Notes: generated by a model not told the origin, from the sequence alone. DNA of 64,000 bases from Sporosarcina sp. D27 (GCF_000586555.1 NZ_AZUC01000046.1:62001-126000), one strand, 5' to 3'. Numbered from the stretch's first letter, positions 8,016-16,617 are shown. A program made the numbers and translations.

Positions 8016-8321
8016 ATGTCAGTTCATTCTGAATCGAGGGTAAATGACAAGATTTTCATAATAGAATCTTTTACAGGTTGTAGAGATGGTATTGAATTTA
8101 GTTGGGAAGAAGCAAGAGATTTTAAGATAGGTGAATTTGTTTATTATTTGGATGGTTTTAAAGACCCTGATTCTATATTTTCACAAGACCATCTTTCGTG
8201 GATGATACGCTTTAAAACTGGAGATGGACAAGAATATACAGCTAGTCAACTTTACTTTGTTACCAATGGGGTTTGGTTCAATTTAGAGAACTTTTTTATG
8301 AATTATTTTCGCTGGGAGTAA
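8016..8321 (+). CDS. Small soluble protein of unknown function
   Basis: This 101-residue acidic protein is predicted to be mostly beta (KIFIIESFTGCRDGIEFSW, IGEFVYYLDGF, DGQEYTASQLYFVTNGVWFN), with Trp- and Phe-rich strands and no membrane span. It has a good AAAGGAGA ribosome site eight bases before the ATG. It looks like a small barrel domain, but I cannot name a family. It is a single gene between element A copy 9 and a CAACTAACGG hairpin. Confidence 0.6.
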   Translation: MSVHSESRVNDKIFIIESFTGCRDGIEFSWEEARDFKIGEFVYYLDGFKDPDSIFSQDHLSWMIRFKTGDGQEYTASQLYFVTNGVWFNLENFFMNYFRWE

Positions 8322-8332
8322 GGTTTGTATTA

Positions 8333-8359
8333 TTCAACTAACGGTGCAGGTTGGTTCAA
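8333..8359 (+). repeat. Short CAACTAAC hairpin element
   Basis: TTCAACTAAC and GTTGGTTCAA form a stem around GGTGCAG. The same motif ends several element A copies (for example near 742, 1412, 2018 and 7936), so it is a detachable part of that family. It has no T tract. Confidence 0.6.
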
Positions 8360-8402
8360 TAAGAGCTTTACTGGAAACCTGAAGTAATTAGGAGGACAAA
8401 TA

Positions 8403-8921
8403 ATGAAAAAAAGAATAATAATGAAAATAGCAAAGAGGTATAGAGGAGAAATGGTGTGGGCTATTTGTTATGGTAGATTAGATAAGGTAAAGCGGATAAT
8501 CCATACTGGAATAGACGTTAATAAATCGGATGAATCTGGATTTACAGCTCTCCGCTGGGCTGTTCAGGAAGGTGAGTTAGATATCGTTAAACTACTCCTC
8601 TCCGCAGGTGCAAATATTAATACAAAAGACGAAGAGGGGTTTTCACCTCTGTATCAAGCAGCTGCTGATGGAAATATACAAATCGTTGAATATCTTCTAA
8701 ACAATGGTGCTAATATTGAAATTAAGTCATATAACGACACTACTCCTTTAATAATTGCAAGTTGTTACGACCACCTAGAAACCGTGAAATTACTCGTACA
8801 AAGAAGTGCGGATATAAATGCAAAAACCGATGATGGAAATACTGCCCTCTCTTATGCAAAAGAATATGGAAATGAAGATGTCGCTAATTTTCTAAATGAG
8901 CAAGGGTCGGAACTATTTTAA
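8403..8921 (+). CDS. Ankyrin-repeat protein
   Basis: This 172-residue protein has a basic N-terminal lead (MKKRIIMKIAKRYRG) and about four ankyrin repeats of 33 residues. The repeats show the GxTALxxAxxxGxxxxVxxLLxxGAN pattern: SGFTALRWAVQEGELDIVKL near residue 40, EGFSPLYQAAADGNIQIVEY near 75, DTTPLIIASCYDHLETVKLL near 108 and DGNTALSYAKEYGNEDVANF near 141. Such proteins bind other proteins and have no catalytic role of their own. AGGAGGAC lies seven bases upstream. No partner gene adjoins it. Confidence 0.9.
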   Translation: MKKRIIMKIAKRYRGEMVWAICYGRLDKVKRIIHTGIDVNKSDESGFTALRWAVQEGELDIVKLLLSAGANINTKDEEGFSPLYQAAADGNIQIVEYLLNNGANIEIKSYNDTTPLIIASCYDHLETVKLLVQRSADINAKTDDGNTALSYAKEYGNEDVANFLNEQGSELF

Positions 8922-8933
8922 ACTTAATTCTTC

Positions 8934-9155
8934 TTGTATATACCACACTTTATTGTCCAAGTAAGTGTAGCCTATACAGTATTGGAGTTTGCCTTCTATG
9001 AGTTAAATTTGCATAAAGTGAATTTATGGTTTTTTTCCTTAAATGAACGAGCGATAAAATTATATCAAAAACTCAGTTTTAACGAAGAAGGAAAGTTAAA
9101 CGAACCATTTTATCGAAATGGATCATGGCATGATGTAGTTTTTATGGGGCTTTAA
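8934..9155 (+). pseudogene. C-terminal fragment of a GNAT acetyltransferase
   Basis: About 70 codons match only the last third of RimJ/RimL-type acetyltransferases: FAFYELNLHKVNLWFFSLNE, AIKLYQKLSFNEEGKL and the terminal SWHDVVFMGL. The acetyl-CoA loop and the N-terminal half are missing, and the frame has no ribosome site. It begins right after the ankyrin gene, so the N-terminus was probably lost in the event that placed that gene here. Confidence 0.75.
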
Positions 9156-9185
9156 GAGATTATAGGTCACACTAATGATTAAATA

Positions 9186-9366
9186 ATAATTGGGTGCGGT
9201 AGTTGTACTACAAGAGATCGTTTACTGACGGTCTTTTTTATGTCGGCTCCGAACAATAACGCGTCACGTATCGTATTAACACCTTATAATTAGGTGTTTT
9301 TTTATACTCTAAATTGGGCGATTATTGTATGGTGGAATATATACTGTTTTTCAGCTATCGGACATA
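9186..9366 (+). repeat. Intergenic element A, copy 10
   Basis: GAGATCGTTTACTGACGGTC with TTTTTTA is the first terminator (about 9214-9240). The core is diverged (GGCTCCGAACAATAACGCGT, with an insertion). The second hairpin AACACCTTATAATTAGGTGTTTTTTT is clear (about 9279-9304). GGGCGATTATTGTATGGTGG follows. Confidence 0.75.
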
Positions 9367-9420
9367 TACATAAGAAGTTGTTTTTAGCTAGGTTCTAAAT
9401 ATAGATATAATTTATTTGAT

Positions 9421-9633
9421 GTGTTTTGTTTGATGCTAGACTTGATCAGAGAAATTAATTCATCCAGAAATACATTTAAGGTTGAAATTAATAGGCGGTT
9501 GAATGACGTTTTTGTAGAAATAGAAGCTTATTATTGGGATGATGATTGGGAAACTTGGCTAGAGCAACCCGGCAGCCTATCTATAACTTACAACACAAAA
9601 AATACATTGAAAATTACAAAAGAAGAGTTGTGA
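9421..9633 (+). CDS. Small acidic protein, possibly a truncated remnant
   Basis: Seventy codons begin with GTG (MFCLMLDLIREINSSRNTFK) and end with NTLKITKEEL; a Trp-rich middle (YYWDDDWETWLEQPG) looks like genuine coding sequence. No ribosome site precedes the GTG; ATG at 9433 is an alternative. It may be the C-terminal end of an immunity-type small protein, but this is uncertain. It is isolated between element A copies 10 and 11. Confidence 0.4.
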   Translation: MFCLMLDLIREINSSRNTFKVEINRRLNDVFVEIEAYYWDDDWETWLEQPGSLSITYNTKNTLKITKEEL

Positions 9634-9639
9634 TTTTAT

Positions 9640-9800
9640 TTATTGTACTAATTTAAGGCATTTTTATGTCACAGTCAGAACATAACGTGTCGAAACAACA
9701 CATTATATAACTTGTTTTTTAATTACTCAAAATAGATTGAATATGTTATGATAGAGATGAATTTTGTTCACATTCGTATCAGTTTGTTTAACAAATGTTT
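9640..9800 (+). repeat. Intergenic element A, copy 11 (partly decayed)
   Basis: The core GTCACAGTCAGAACATAACG and GTGTCGAAACAACACATT are recognisable. The second hairpin has lost pairing (ACACATTATATAACTTGTTTTTT). A TGTTATGATAGAG -10-like box and TTTTGTTCACATTCG remain before the next gene. Confidence 0.65.
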
Positions 9801-9829
9801 AAGTACGAACAAAGAATAGGAAGTGCGAA

Positions 9830-10636
9830 ATGGGATATGATTGGGAAACATGTCCCCATGAGGTAAAGGTTTTTATTTACAACCTTGAAAAAGGAATTCA
9901 AAGGATTATTAAAGATGATTTTGTGGGTTTTTATATACACGGCTCCTTGGCAATGGGAGGTTTTAACCCGAATAGTAGCGACATCGATGTTTTGGTTGTT
10001 ACAAATAAAGCAATAGGGGTCGAAATTAAGTGGTTATTAGCACAGTTTTTCCTTCATTATTCAAATTGCCCATTCCCAGTCGAAATTAGTTTTTTAAACA
10101 AGGAGCAGTTAAAGGAATGGAAGCATCCTTGTCCATTTGATTTTCATTATAGTGAGTTTTGGAGAAAAAGATATCAAGATGATTTGATAAGTACTACATT
10201 CCAATTTTCACAAAATGATAATAACACTGATACGGATTTAGCTGCCCATATTACAATAACCAATCATAGGGGTATATGTGTTTCTGGCGATTCTATTGCT
10301 AGGGTATTTCCCATTGTTCCGAAATCAGACTATATAACGTCAATAATGGGAGATTTCCAGGACTGTGTACGAAATATTGAAGATGAGCCAGTTTATTGTT
10401 GTTTAAACTTAATTAGGGTGTTTTGGTATCTAAAAGAAGGGGTTATTTCATCGAAACAAGATGCCGGTGACTGGGGACTAAAAATATTACCGCAGGACTT
10501 ACGGATAACAGTTGAAAAAGCGATAAACATCTATACAGATAAGAAAAACAATAATTCTTTTGATAAGGAAGAACTCCATTTTTTTAAGAATTATATAGCA
10601 GAAAAGGTGGACTCTTTGTTACAAACAAGGGCTTGA
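9830..10636 (+). CDS. Aminoglycoside nucleotidyltransferase-like protein (ANT(9)/AadA type)
   Basis: This 268-residue protein carries the nucleotidyltransferase signature GSLAMGGFNPNSSDIDVLVV, with Gly38-Ser39 and the metal-binding Asp51 and Asp53. An all-helical C-terminal half (CCLNLIRVFWYLKEGVISSK, DAGDWGLKILP) matches the DUF4111 domain of spectinomycin/streptomycin adenylyltransferases. Those enzymes transfer AMP from ATP to a drug hydroxyl. Chromosomal homologues often act on unknown substrates, so resistance is inference. TAGGAAG precedes the ATG. It is isolated downstream of element A copy 11. Confidence 0.8.
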   Translation: MGYDWETCPHEVKVFIYNLEKGIQRIIKDDFVGFYIHGSLAMGGFNPNSSDIDVLVVTNKAIGVEIKWLLAQFFLHYSNCPFPVEISFLNKEQLKEWKHPCPFDFHYSEFWRKRYQDDLISTTFQFSQNDNNTDTDLAAHITITNHRGICVSGDSIARVFPIVPKSDYITSIMGDFQDCVRNIEDEPVYCCLNLIRVFWYLKEGVISSKQDAGDWGLKILPQDLRITVEKAINIYTDKKNNNSFDKEELHFFKNYIAEKVDSLLQTRA

Positions 10637-10710
10637 ATAGTCTGCCACTACCTGGCTAAATTGCGCAGCATTTTTGCGTTGTAAAGAACGTTGAGGAAGG
10701 AGTGTATGAG

Positions 10711-10887
10711 GTGAGTAAATATAAAAAACGTACTGTTTACATTTCGATTGTAACACTTGCTTTCTTTTTAACATTATCACTTATAATGCAACAATGGAGA
10801 TTCTTCTTATGGAGTTTACTGCCTGTTTTTATAGTATTGATGACAACGTTTTTCACCAATTTCGACAGGAAAAGTAGTGAGAAATGA
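10711..10887 (+). CDS. Small two-helix membrane protein
   Basis: This 58-residue protein has two hydrophobic segments (about residues 9-26 and 30-46) and charged ends (KYKKR and FDRKSSEK). GTG at 10711 lies eight bases after AAGGAG and is preferred to the upstream GTG at 10702. It follows the nucleotidyltransferase gene by about 75 bp with no terminator between them, so it could be co-transcribed. Function is unknown. Confidence 0.6.
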   Translation: MSKYKKRTVYISIVTLAFFLTLSLIMQQWRFFLWSLLPVFIVLMTTFFTNFDRKSSEK

Positions 10888-10894
10888 AAGGACT

Positions 10895-11040
10895 TATTCA
10901 ATCAACGGGCGCGTTTGTAGAACAACATTAGATCATCTATTTTCGAAAGACGCACACGGACGATAACGTATCGTACCAACACCTTTTCTGAGGTGTTTTT
11001 TAATTACTCAAAATACAGTCGAATGAAGAGTATAATTATT
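10895..11040 (+). repeat. Intergenic element A, copy 12
   Basis: AATCAACGGGCGCGTTTGTA and GATCATCTATTTTCG (first hairpin, shortened) lead into the core GACGCACACGGACGATAACG. The terminator AACACCTTTTCTGAGGTGTTTTTT follows (about 10979-11003). Confidence 0.8.
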
Positions 11041-11062
11041 ATTCATATAGGGAGGAATGAAA

Positions 11063-11470
11063 TTGATAAATACATTGAATACTGAAGAGTATGCAAAGAT
11101 TTGTAATTGTTCATTAGAATTAGCTACTAAAAGATGCTCATATTTTGAAAATCTATATATAAAACATTTGGAAGCTGTTTGTCCTAACTGCAATGCTTCA
11201 AGTGATAATTTACAGTATGATGACGACGATAAAATAGATGAAATAAATATAGTCTATATTCGATGTATAAATTGTAAAGAAGCATTTGATAGTAATGATA
11301 TAAGATTACATGATTGGCGAGCTGGAACGGGATTGCTTGATCAGGTGCTAGATGTGATCAAGTATGGTAAGTTTTCTGTAATGGGCTTTGCTTATGATGA
11401 TTTGACTGAAGAAGAGTGGTTACAATTTGTGACGGATTCAACTAATAAATTATATACTGATGACTTGTAA
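11063..11470 (+). CDS. Zinc-ribbon-like protein of unknown function
   Basis: This 135-residue protein has two CxxC pairs (CPNC near residue 40 and CINC near 72) that could bind one zinc ion. They are separated by an acidic linker (YDDDDKIDEIN). A helical acidic C-terminus follows (DDLTEEEWLQFVTDS). TTG at 11063 lies seven bases after GGGAGG; the ATG at 11057 is only one base from that site and is unlikely. Its family is not recognised. Confidence 0.6.
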   Translation: MINTLNTEEYAKICNCSLELATKRCSYFENLYIKHLEAVCPNCNASSDNLQYDDDDKIDEINIVYIRCINCKEAFDSNDIRLHDWRAGTGLLDQVLDVIKYGKFSVMGFAYDDLTEEEWLQFVTDSTNKLYTDDL

Positions 11471-11489
11471 ATGAATGGATTAAAAATAA

Positions 11490-11545
11490 CGAGTGCGTTA
11501 GTTGAACAACAAGAGATCATATATTGGCTACTGTTGGACAGGCAT
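11490..11545 (+). repeat. Element A fragment, copy 13
   Basis: Only the 5' end is left: AATAACGAGTGCGTTAGTTG, AACAACAAGAGATCATATATTGG. It abuts the truncated DUF4393 pseudogene, as if the element replaced the missing end of that gene. Confidence 0.55.
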
Positions 11546-11880
11546 TAGAGAGATCAGGGGGAATGATTTTTTCCGCAGGGGCATTTGACAGCTTCTGCTC
11601 TAATGATTGCTGAACAAAATCTTTGATTTGATCATACCTCCAGACCATTGCTGAAATAGGAGATAGAGCAATGTGAACTGTTTTAGAAAGAGTCTGTAGA
11701 CCCTTTCCTAACTCTTGAACGGCTGGTTGCAATAAATCTGGTATACAGGAACAGCTTCAACGATACCTTTTACTGCTTCAGCACTATCTTTAAGATTAGA
11801 CATCGGTTCCAATGAATCGCTTTTTAGTGATTCTATCAAACTTTAACCAGCAGGGTCTACAAGGTCTGTAAGATCTGGTT
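11517..11880 (-). pseudogene. DUF4393-family gene remnant
   Basis: The minus-strand frame reads MQPAVQELGKGLQTLSKTVH, then IALSPISAMVWRYDQIKDFV and PAEKIIPPDLSNACPTV, which is how I remember the conserved start of DUF4393 proteins. Upstream the coding sense continues in another frame (SNLKDSAEAVKGIVEAVPVY), with a frameshift near 11740 and a TAA near 11837. The C-terminal half is absent; it stops at 11517 beside an element A fragment. It is thus broken three ways and points opposite to its neighbours. Confidence 0.65.
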
Positions 11881-11980
11881 ATATAAAGTGATGTGTAATA
11901 TATCTGGACTCAGTTGTGAAATAACTCTACGCTCTAATCGGATCTTTATATACTAACTAAATCTTAAGGAGATGACAAAT

Positions 11981-12403
11981 TTGAATATAGTACAACAATG
12001 GAAGCAGGCAGATAGCGATTTTATTAGAAAAAAGGTAATCGAGCACAATATGGAGCAACTTCCCGATAAACTTAAAACTTCAAATGACAATGTTAGTTTT
12101 ATTCTCAAGAACGATATAGGAGAAATCATCGGAGGAATTACTGCAAATATTTACTGGAACCATATGCACATCGAATCCTTATGGGTTGACAAAAGTGTTA
12201 GAGAGAAAGGTTTTGGGCGTGAACTTTTAAAAAGAATGGAAACCTATGCATTAGATAAAGGGTGTCGTTTCATTTTCTTAGATACATTCAGCTTCCAAGC
12301 CCCTGAATTCTATAAAAATAATGGTTATGAAGTCTTCGGCACTATCGAAGATCATCCAAAGGGTTTTAGTCAGTATTTTTTGTATAAAAAATTTGATATG
12401 TGA
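11981..12403 (+). CDS. GNAT N-acetyltransferase
   Basis: This 140-residue GNAT has the acetyl-CoA loop VREKGFGRELLKRMETYA, preceded by HIESLWVDKSV and followed by FLDTFSFQAPEFYKNNGYEV. All elements of motifs A and B are intact. TTG at 11981 follows AAGGAG by nine bases and is preferred to ATG at 11972, which overlaps the site. It resembles small-molecule acetyltransferases that modify drugs or amines; the substrate is unknown. It is monocistronic, with a hairpin at 12451-12481 downstream. Confidence 0.85.
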   Translation: MNIVQQWKQADSDFIRKKVIEHNMEQLPDKLKTSNDNVSFILKNDIGEIIGGITANIYWNHMHIESLWVDKSVREKGFGRELLKRMETYALDKGCRFIFLDTFSFQAPEFYKNNGYEVFGTIEDHPKGFSQYFLYKKFDM

Positions 12404-12447
12404 TTGTTGCGCGAATGAGCTTGGGAGTGGTTGACTGCTTGTCTTCA

Positions 12448-12485
12448 ATAAAAACATCATTGAAATCATAAATGATGTTTTAAAT
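12448..12485 (+). terminator. Hairpin terminator after the GNAT gene
   Basis: AAAACATCATT and AATGATGTTTT form an 11-bp stem around a nine-base loop, 45 bp after the stop codon. A/T tracts on both sides allow use from either direction. Confidence 0.6.
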
Positions 12486-12714
12486 TCAGCGGTATAGATC
12501 GCATTATTCATTGTAATGTGTCATTCCATTCGTTTTAAAGAGGTATTCATATGTGAAATGGAGAATAGAAGACAAAGGTCAAACTATAAGGTGGGTAATA
12601 CCAGGAATTCATTAATCATTTAGAGAACGACAATATAGATCTAAACCTAACATGTAAATAAAAAATTATTTTGAAGCGATTTGTTTGATCATCGACTTTA
12701 AGGAGGAGTTGCAT

Positions 12715-13698
12715 GTGAAAAAATCTAGTATTATTTTCTATGAAAGAAAATTTCCAAGTGCCAACATGGTCATGATTAAAGATCAGTTTCCAACCCTTAT
12801 TGATAGTGGCTTTGGAAGTGATGTGAGGGAAACGGAACAAATGATCAAAAGAAATGGTGTTTCTCCTGAAGACTTACATTTAGTCGTAAACACGCACTAT
12901 CATAGTGACCATGTAGGAGGGAATTTTCATTTTCAAAAGAATTATGGTGTACAAGTTGCTGCTCATAAATGGGAAGCAGACTTAATTAATACTTGTGACA
13001 CTGAAGCATGCGGGGCAGAATGGTTAGATCAGCCTGTTGAACCTTATCGGGTAGATATTAAGCTCTCAAACAACGATGAAATTAATACAGGAAGCAGAAT
13101 CTTGAAAGTTGTACATACTCCGGGACATACGTTAGGACATATTTCTTTATATGAACCTGAAGAGGAAGTATTGATTTGCGGGGATCTATTTCACAAAAAT
13201 GATCTTGGCTGGCTAAATATCTTTCGTGAAGGTGTTTCTTCTATACAACGTTCACTAGAAAGTCTGGATCGGTTGTCCCAACTTAGGATCCAACTTGCTT
13301 ATTCTGGTCACGGACCCCTTATCGATAATCCAGTTGAAGTCATTGATGCATCAAGAAAACGGTTTGAGAAGTGGCTAAGTACGCCTGAAAAAGTTTCATG
13401 GCATGCCTGTAAAAGAATTTTTTCTTTTACGTTAATTATTAAAAACGGATTGGAAAAAGAAGAAATAGATAACTATCTACTGGAGTGTGGTTGGTTTCAA
13501 GATTTTGCACGTTACTCTTTCCAGCTTCGTCCAGAAGAGTTTATTCAACCTCTTATCGATGAAATGATTCGTTCAGGTGCTGCTAGTTGGCACAAAAATT
13601 ACTTAATCGCTTCAGCGCCATACCAAGCACCACATGATCAATGGTTGAATAAGAATATAAAGCTGAAAGATTGGAGAGCTCAATCCTCTCTCTCATAA
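12715..13698 (+). CDS. MBL-fold metallo-hydrolase
   Basis: This 327-residue metallo-beta-lactamase-fold protein carries the metal motif HYHSDH (His61, His63, Asp65, His66). Further ligands are in HTPGHTLGH, CGDLFH and YSGHGPLI. A long C-terminal helical region with EVIDASRKRFEKW and LEKEEIDNYLLE extends beyond the metal core, as in the larger glyoxalase II/RNase-like hydrolase group. GTG at 12715 lies eight bases after AAGGAGG; the frame's earlier ATG has no site. Substrate unknown. Confidence 0.85.
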   Translation: MKKSSIIFYERKFPSANMVMIKDQFPTLIDSGFGSDVRETEQMIKRNGVSPEDLHLVVNTHYHSDHVGGNFHFQKNYGVQVAAHKWEADLINTCDTEACGAEWLDQPVEPYRVDIKLSNNDEINTGSRILKVVHTPGHTLGHISLYEPEEEVLICGDLFHKNDLGWLNIFREGVSSIQRSLESLDRLSQLRIQLAYSGHGPLIDNPVEVIDASRKRFEKWLSTPEKVSWHACKRIFSFTLIIKNGLEKEEIDNYLLECGWFQDFARYSFQLRPEEFIQPLIDEMIRSGAASWHKNYLIASAPYQAPHDQWLNKNIKLKDWRAQSSLS

Positions 13699-14369
13699 AA
13701 TATTTGTTCAACGTTTGAGTAGATGATTTAAATAATCGTCAGAAAAAATGTTGCTATTAACCAGGATTCACCTGCTTGCATATGTTAAAGAACTATTATA
13801 AATCTAATGTACTTTTCATTATAATTCTCCATTTTATATAGGTGAATCCAAAAAGAAACAACTTTAGTTTTAGGGATTTGGAATGCGTTCCTGCGGTATA
13901 GCCGTCTATCTGATTTTTTCAGTTAGACGGCTATCTTTTACATGTCCTTAATAGTTTTTGCTTTAAGTGTTATTTTGCACAAGCAATCTTTGTTCCTAAC
14001 TCTTATTTGTAAATGATCTAGAATGGAGAATTGCTATTACTAGTAGTAGAGCTACTAGTATTGAGACTGCTCATTTACATGAAAGAAAGTTCAGCTTCTC
14101 TACAATTCTGCTGGAAATATATGCATCTATAGAATGTGTGCTTAGAACGTGGATATGTACGATTACAGCAACTAGTATGAAGTTTAAATGTAAGTGCTGT
14201 TTTTTCCACAAAAAAGGCTTTTATATTTTGAAAATTGAATCAAAAAGGCTATTTTAAAGACTATAGATATTAAAAGCATAAAAACTTTCTATGCTAAGAT
14301 TCTAGAAATGCCATCAGCATAATAGATTGAAAAGTCAAAGTTGCACAAAACTAAAGGAGATGAGCCAAC
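13699..14369. other. Intergenic region with inverted repeats, no gene seen
   Basis: The 670 bp hold a strong terminator (listed separately), a 10-bp inverted repeat GGATTCACCT (13763) / AGGTGAATCC (13841), and a hairpin ACTAGTAG/CTACTAGT near 14040. Frames are short and I found no protein-like stretch. Confidence 0.5.
13898..13940 (+). terminator. Rho-independent terminator
   Basis: ATAGCCGTCTA pairs with TAGACGGCTAT (13924-13934), followed by CTTTT. It lies 200 bp after the MBL gene. Confidence 0.75.
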
Positions 14370-15383
14370 ATGATAACATATCCTACCCTAGAAATGAATG
14401 TGACGATAGGGGTAACTGCACCGTCATCTGGAGTGCCAAGTGAATTACATGAATTGTTAAATTCTGCAATTAAAAGTATGGAAAGAAAAGGATTTAACAT
14501 AATCAGCGATGAAACTGTTTGGACCCAGTATAAGGCAAAATCAGCTCCTTCTAAAAAGCGTGCGGAAGAGTTTAATAATATGATGCTCAATGAAGATATA
14601 CAACTAATTATTCCTCCATGGGGCGGGGAACTACTTATTGAGACGCTTGAGTATATTGACTTTGAGAAAATACAGAGTAAATGGGTATTGGGTTATTCCG
14701 ACATTAGTACTCTACTGTTAGCAATCACATTGAAAACTGGTGTTGCTACTGCTCACGGAACAAATCTAGTGGATTTAAGAGGAGAGTATTCTGATGATAC
14801 AACAGCTATGTGGCACTCTGTTTTATCCACTAAAACGGGTGAATCGATTCTCCAACATTCATCAGAAAAATATCAGAAAGAATGGCAACATGATAACCCT
14901 ACCCCTTATATTTTCAACTTAACAGAACAAACTTACTGGAAATCAACTGAAGATGAAAAAGTTAACATGCAGGGGAGATTACTCGGTGGATGTATTGACA
15001 CAATAAGTCATTTAGTTGGCACACCTTTTGGCGATATAAAGAATTTCAGGAAGAATTATATTGAGGGAGATTCTATCATTTGGTATTTCGAAAATTGCGA
15101 TTCATCTTCCACTGACTTGCGTAGAGCCCTCTTACAAATGAAGTTCGCTGGTTGGTTTGAGAATTGTACTGGTATTATGTTTGGTAGAAGTCCTGCTAAT
15201 ACACCTGTTGAAAATTATACGGTTGAAGATGTCTATAATGAGCTTTCTAATGAGCTTCAAATTCCTATCTTATACGATATTGATTGCGGTCATGTCCCAC
15301 CACAAATCACCCTCATAAACGGGGCATACGCACAAGTTGAATCCGATAATGGACAAGGCACTATATTGCAGACTTTTAAGTAA
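14370..15383 (+). CDS. S66-family LD-carboxypeptidase, MccF-like
   Basis: This 337-residue peptidase of family S66 has the expected Ser-Glu-His triad: Ser110 in GYSDIST, Glu241 in WYFENCD and His308 in CGHVPPQ. Family members include LD-carboxypeptidase of peptidoglycan recycling and MccF, which cleaves microcin C-type toxins. The N-terminal IGVTAPSSG and the length favour the MccF branch. AAAGGAGATG lies upstream of the ATG. No peptidoglycan-recycling genes adjoin, so self-protection against a peptide-nucleotide antibiotic is a reasonable inference. Confidence 0.85.
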   Translation: MITYPTLEMNVTIGVTAPSSGVPSELHELLNSAIKSMERKGFNIISDETVWTQYKAKSAPSKKRAEEFNNMMLNEDIQLIIPPWGGELLIETLEYIDFEKIQSKWVLGYSDISTLLLAITLKTGVATAHGTNLVDLRGEYSDDTTAMWHSVLSTKTGESILQHSSEKYQKEWQHDNPTPYIFNLTEQTYWKSTEDEKVNMQGRLLGGCIDTISHLVGTPFGDIKNFRKNYIEGDSIIWYFENCDSSSTDLRRALLQMKFAGWFENCTGIMFGRSPANTPVENYTVEDVYNELSNELQIPILYDIDCGHVPPQITLINGAYAQVESDNGQGTILQTFK

Positions 15384-15468
15384 ATTATGCAGATATTAAA
15401 TAACCATTGTGGAGCTAACCAGGTTTAGACCAAGTAGTTGCAATACTTAAAAACAAAGAATTAGTCCA

Positions 15469-15528
15469 AATTCGGAGGCATTTATTGAATAACGTTTGTG
15501 CTTCAATCTGGCCATTTTGATGAAGAAC
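15469..15528 (+). repeat. Intergenic element B, copy 1
   Basis: AATTCGGAGGCATTTATTGA, AACGTTTGTGCTTCAATC and TGGCCATTTTGATGAAGA match the element B consensus (GGGGGC..ATAAGG.TTG.GC....CGGGCCATTT.GTTGAAG). Confidence 0.6.
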
Positions 15529-15587
15529 GACTTATACCTTTATTACCAAATTAGAGTAAGTAGAACGTTGAATATAGGAGCGAAATT

Positions 15588-16397
15588 ATGAGCGGGATAA
15601 TTAAATACTATAATCAATTTGATGAGTGGGGAAGACTGGATCGAGAACCGATTGAATTCCAAGTGAACTGGCATTATATAAAAAAATATATGCCTGTAAC
15701 GGGAAATGTGCTGGACAACGGTGCTGGACCGGGAAAATACTCAATGGAGCTTGCTAAAGAAGGTTATCAGGTAACACTAACTGATTTAACACCAAGGTTA
15801 GTTGAAGTTGCAGCACATAAGGCAAAAGAACTCAATTTAGATAGACAATTTAATGGTTTTTATGTAGCAGATGCAAGAGAACTAAATATGATTAAAGATG
15901 AACAGTATGATGCGGCATTAATGCTTGGACCTATGTATCATTTACAGAAAGAAATGGATCGTATTAAGGCAGTTAAAGAACTAATAAGGGTTACAAAAAA
16001 GAACGGACTTGTTTTTGTAGCCTTTATGCCAAGAATTCGCCACATACTTACATCGCTTTCATCTCCAGGAAATTGGAAACCAAATGATAATATGGATAGC
16101 ATTAATCAATTTTCTCAATCAGGTTGCTTTAATCACGCAGATGAAGGACGTTTTACAGGTGCATACTATTTTAATATTGAGGACATTAATCCTTTTATGG
16201 AGGAACAAGGATTCGAAACTTTGGAATTAATAGGATCAAATGTAGGAGCAATATTAAATAATGATAGCTGGAATTACTGGAGAGATAAGGGTGAACAAGA
16301 GGTGGAAAAAATAAATACTTTAATTAAAGAAAGAGCAGCAGATCCTTATGTTCTTGGTATATCTTCTCACTTGCTGTATATAGGTAGAAAAAAATAA
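15588..16397 (+). CDS. Class I SAM-dependent methyltransferase
   Basis: This 269-residue Rossmann methyltransferase shows motif I LDNGAGPGKYS (near residue 44), an acidic strand end in LTDLTPR, YVADAREL and the motif IV region YDAALMLGPMYHL. The C-terminal half is longer than the minimal fold and holds INPFMEEQGFETLELIG. It resembles small-molecule methyltransferases; the acceptor is unknown. A ribosome site, TAGGAGCG, precedes the ATG. It sits between two element B copies. Confidence 0.85.
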   Translation: MSGIIKYYNQFDEWGRLDREPIEFQVNWHYIKKYMPVTGNVLDNGAGPGKYSMELAKEGYQVTLTDLTPRLVEVAAHKAKELNLDRQFNGFYVADARELNMIKDEQYDAALMLGPMYHLQKEMDRIKAVKELIRVTKKNGLVFVAFMPRIRHILTSLSSPGNWKPNDNMDSINQFSQSGCFNHADEGRFTGAYYFNIEDINPFMEEQGFETLELIGSNVGAILNNDSWNYWRDKGEQEVEKINTLIKERAADPYVLGISSHLLYIGRKK

Positions 16398-16486
16398 AAG
16401 GGTACTAATATTGATAGTGAATTGAGTTGTTGACGCTGTTCTAATAGAATTCTTACAAAACAGGTTTCAATACAAATTCAGAAAGT

Positions 16487-16545
16487 AAAGTTTTTCATAA
16501 ACGTGGGCGATTCTGGCATAAGGATCTGCTACCAGTTAGTAAAAA
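16487..16545 (+). repeat. Intergenic element B, copy 2
   Basis: ATAAACGTGGGCGATTCTGG, CATAAGGATCTGCTACCAGT keep the hairpin arms (GCGATTCTG / AAGGATCTGC), but no T tract remains. Confidence 0.6.
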
Positions 16546-16617
16546 AACAATATTAAATAGGATTTCACACATACAAAAGGTTAATCAAGTCGTATAGAGG
16601 GACTTGGGGGAGAATTA

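Noticed and set aside
540-11050. Classical integron or CRISPR array
   Set aside because: No integrase, no attC core sites and no short repeat/spacer regularity; spacers are whole genes and repeats are long and diverged.
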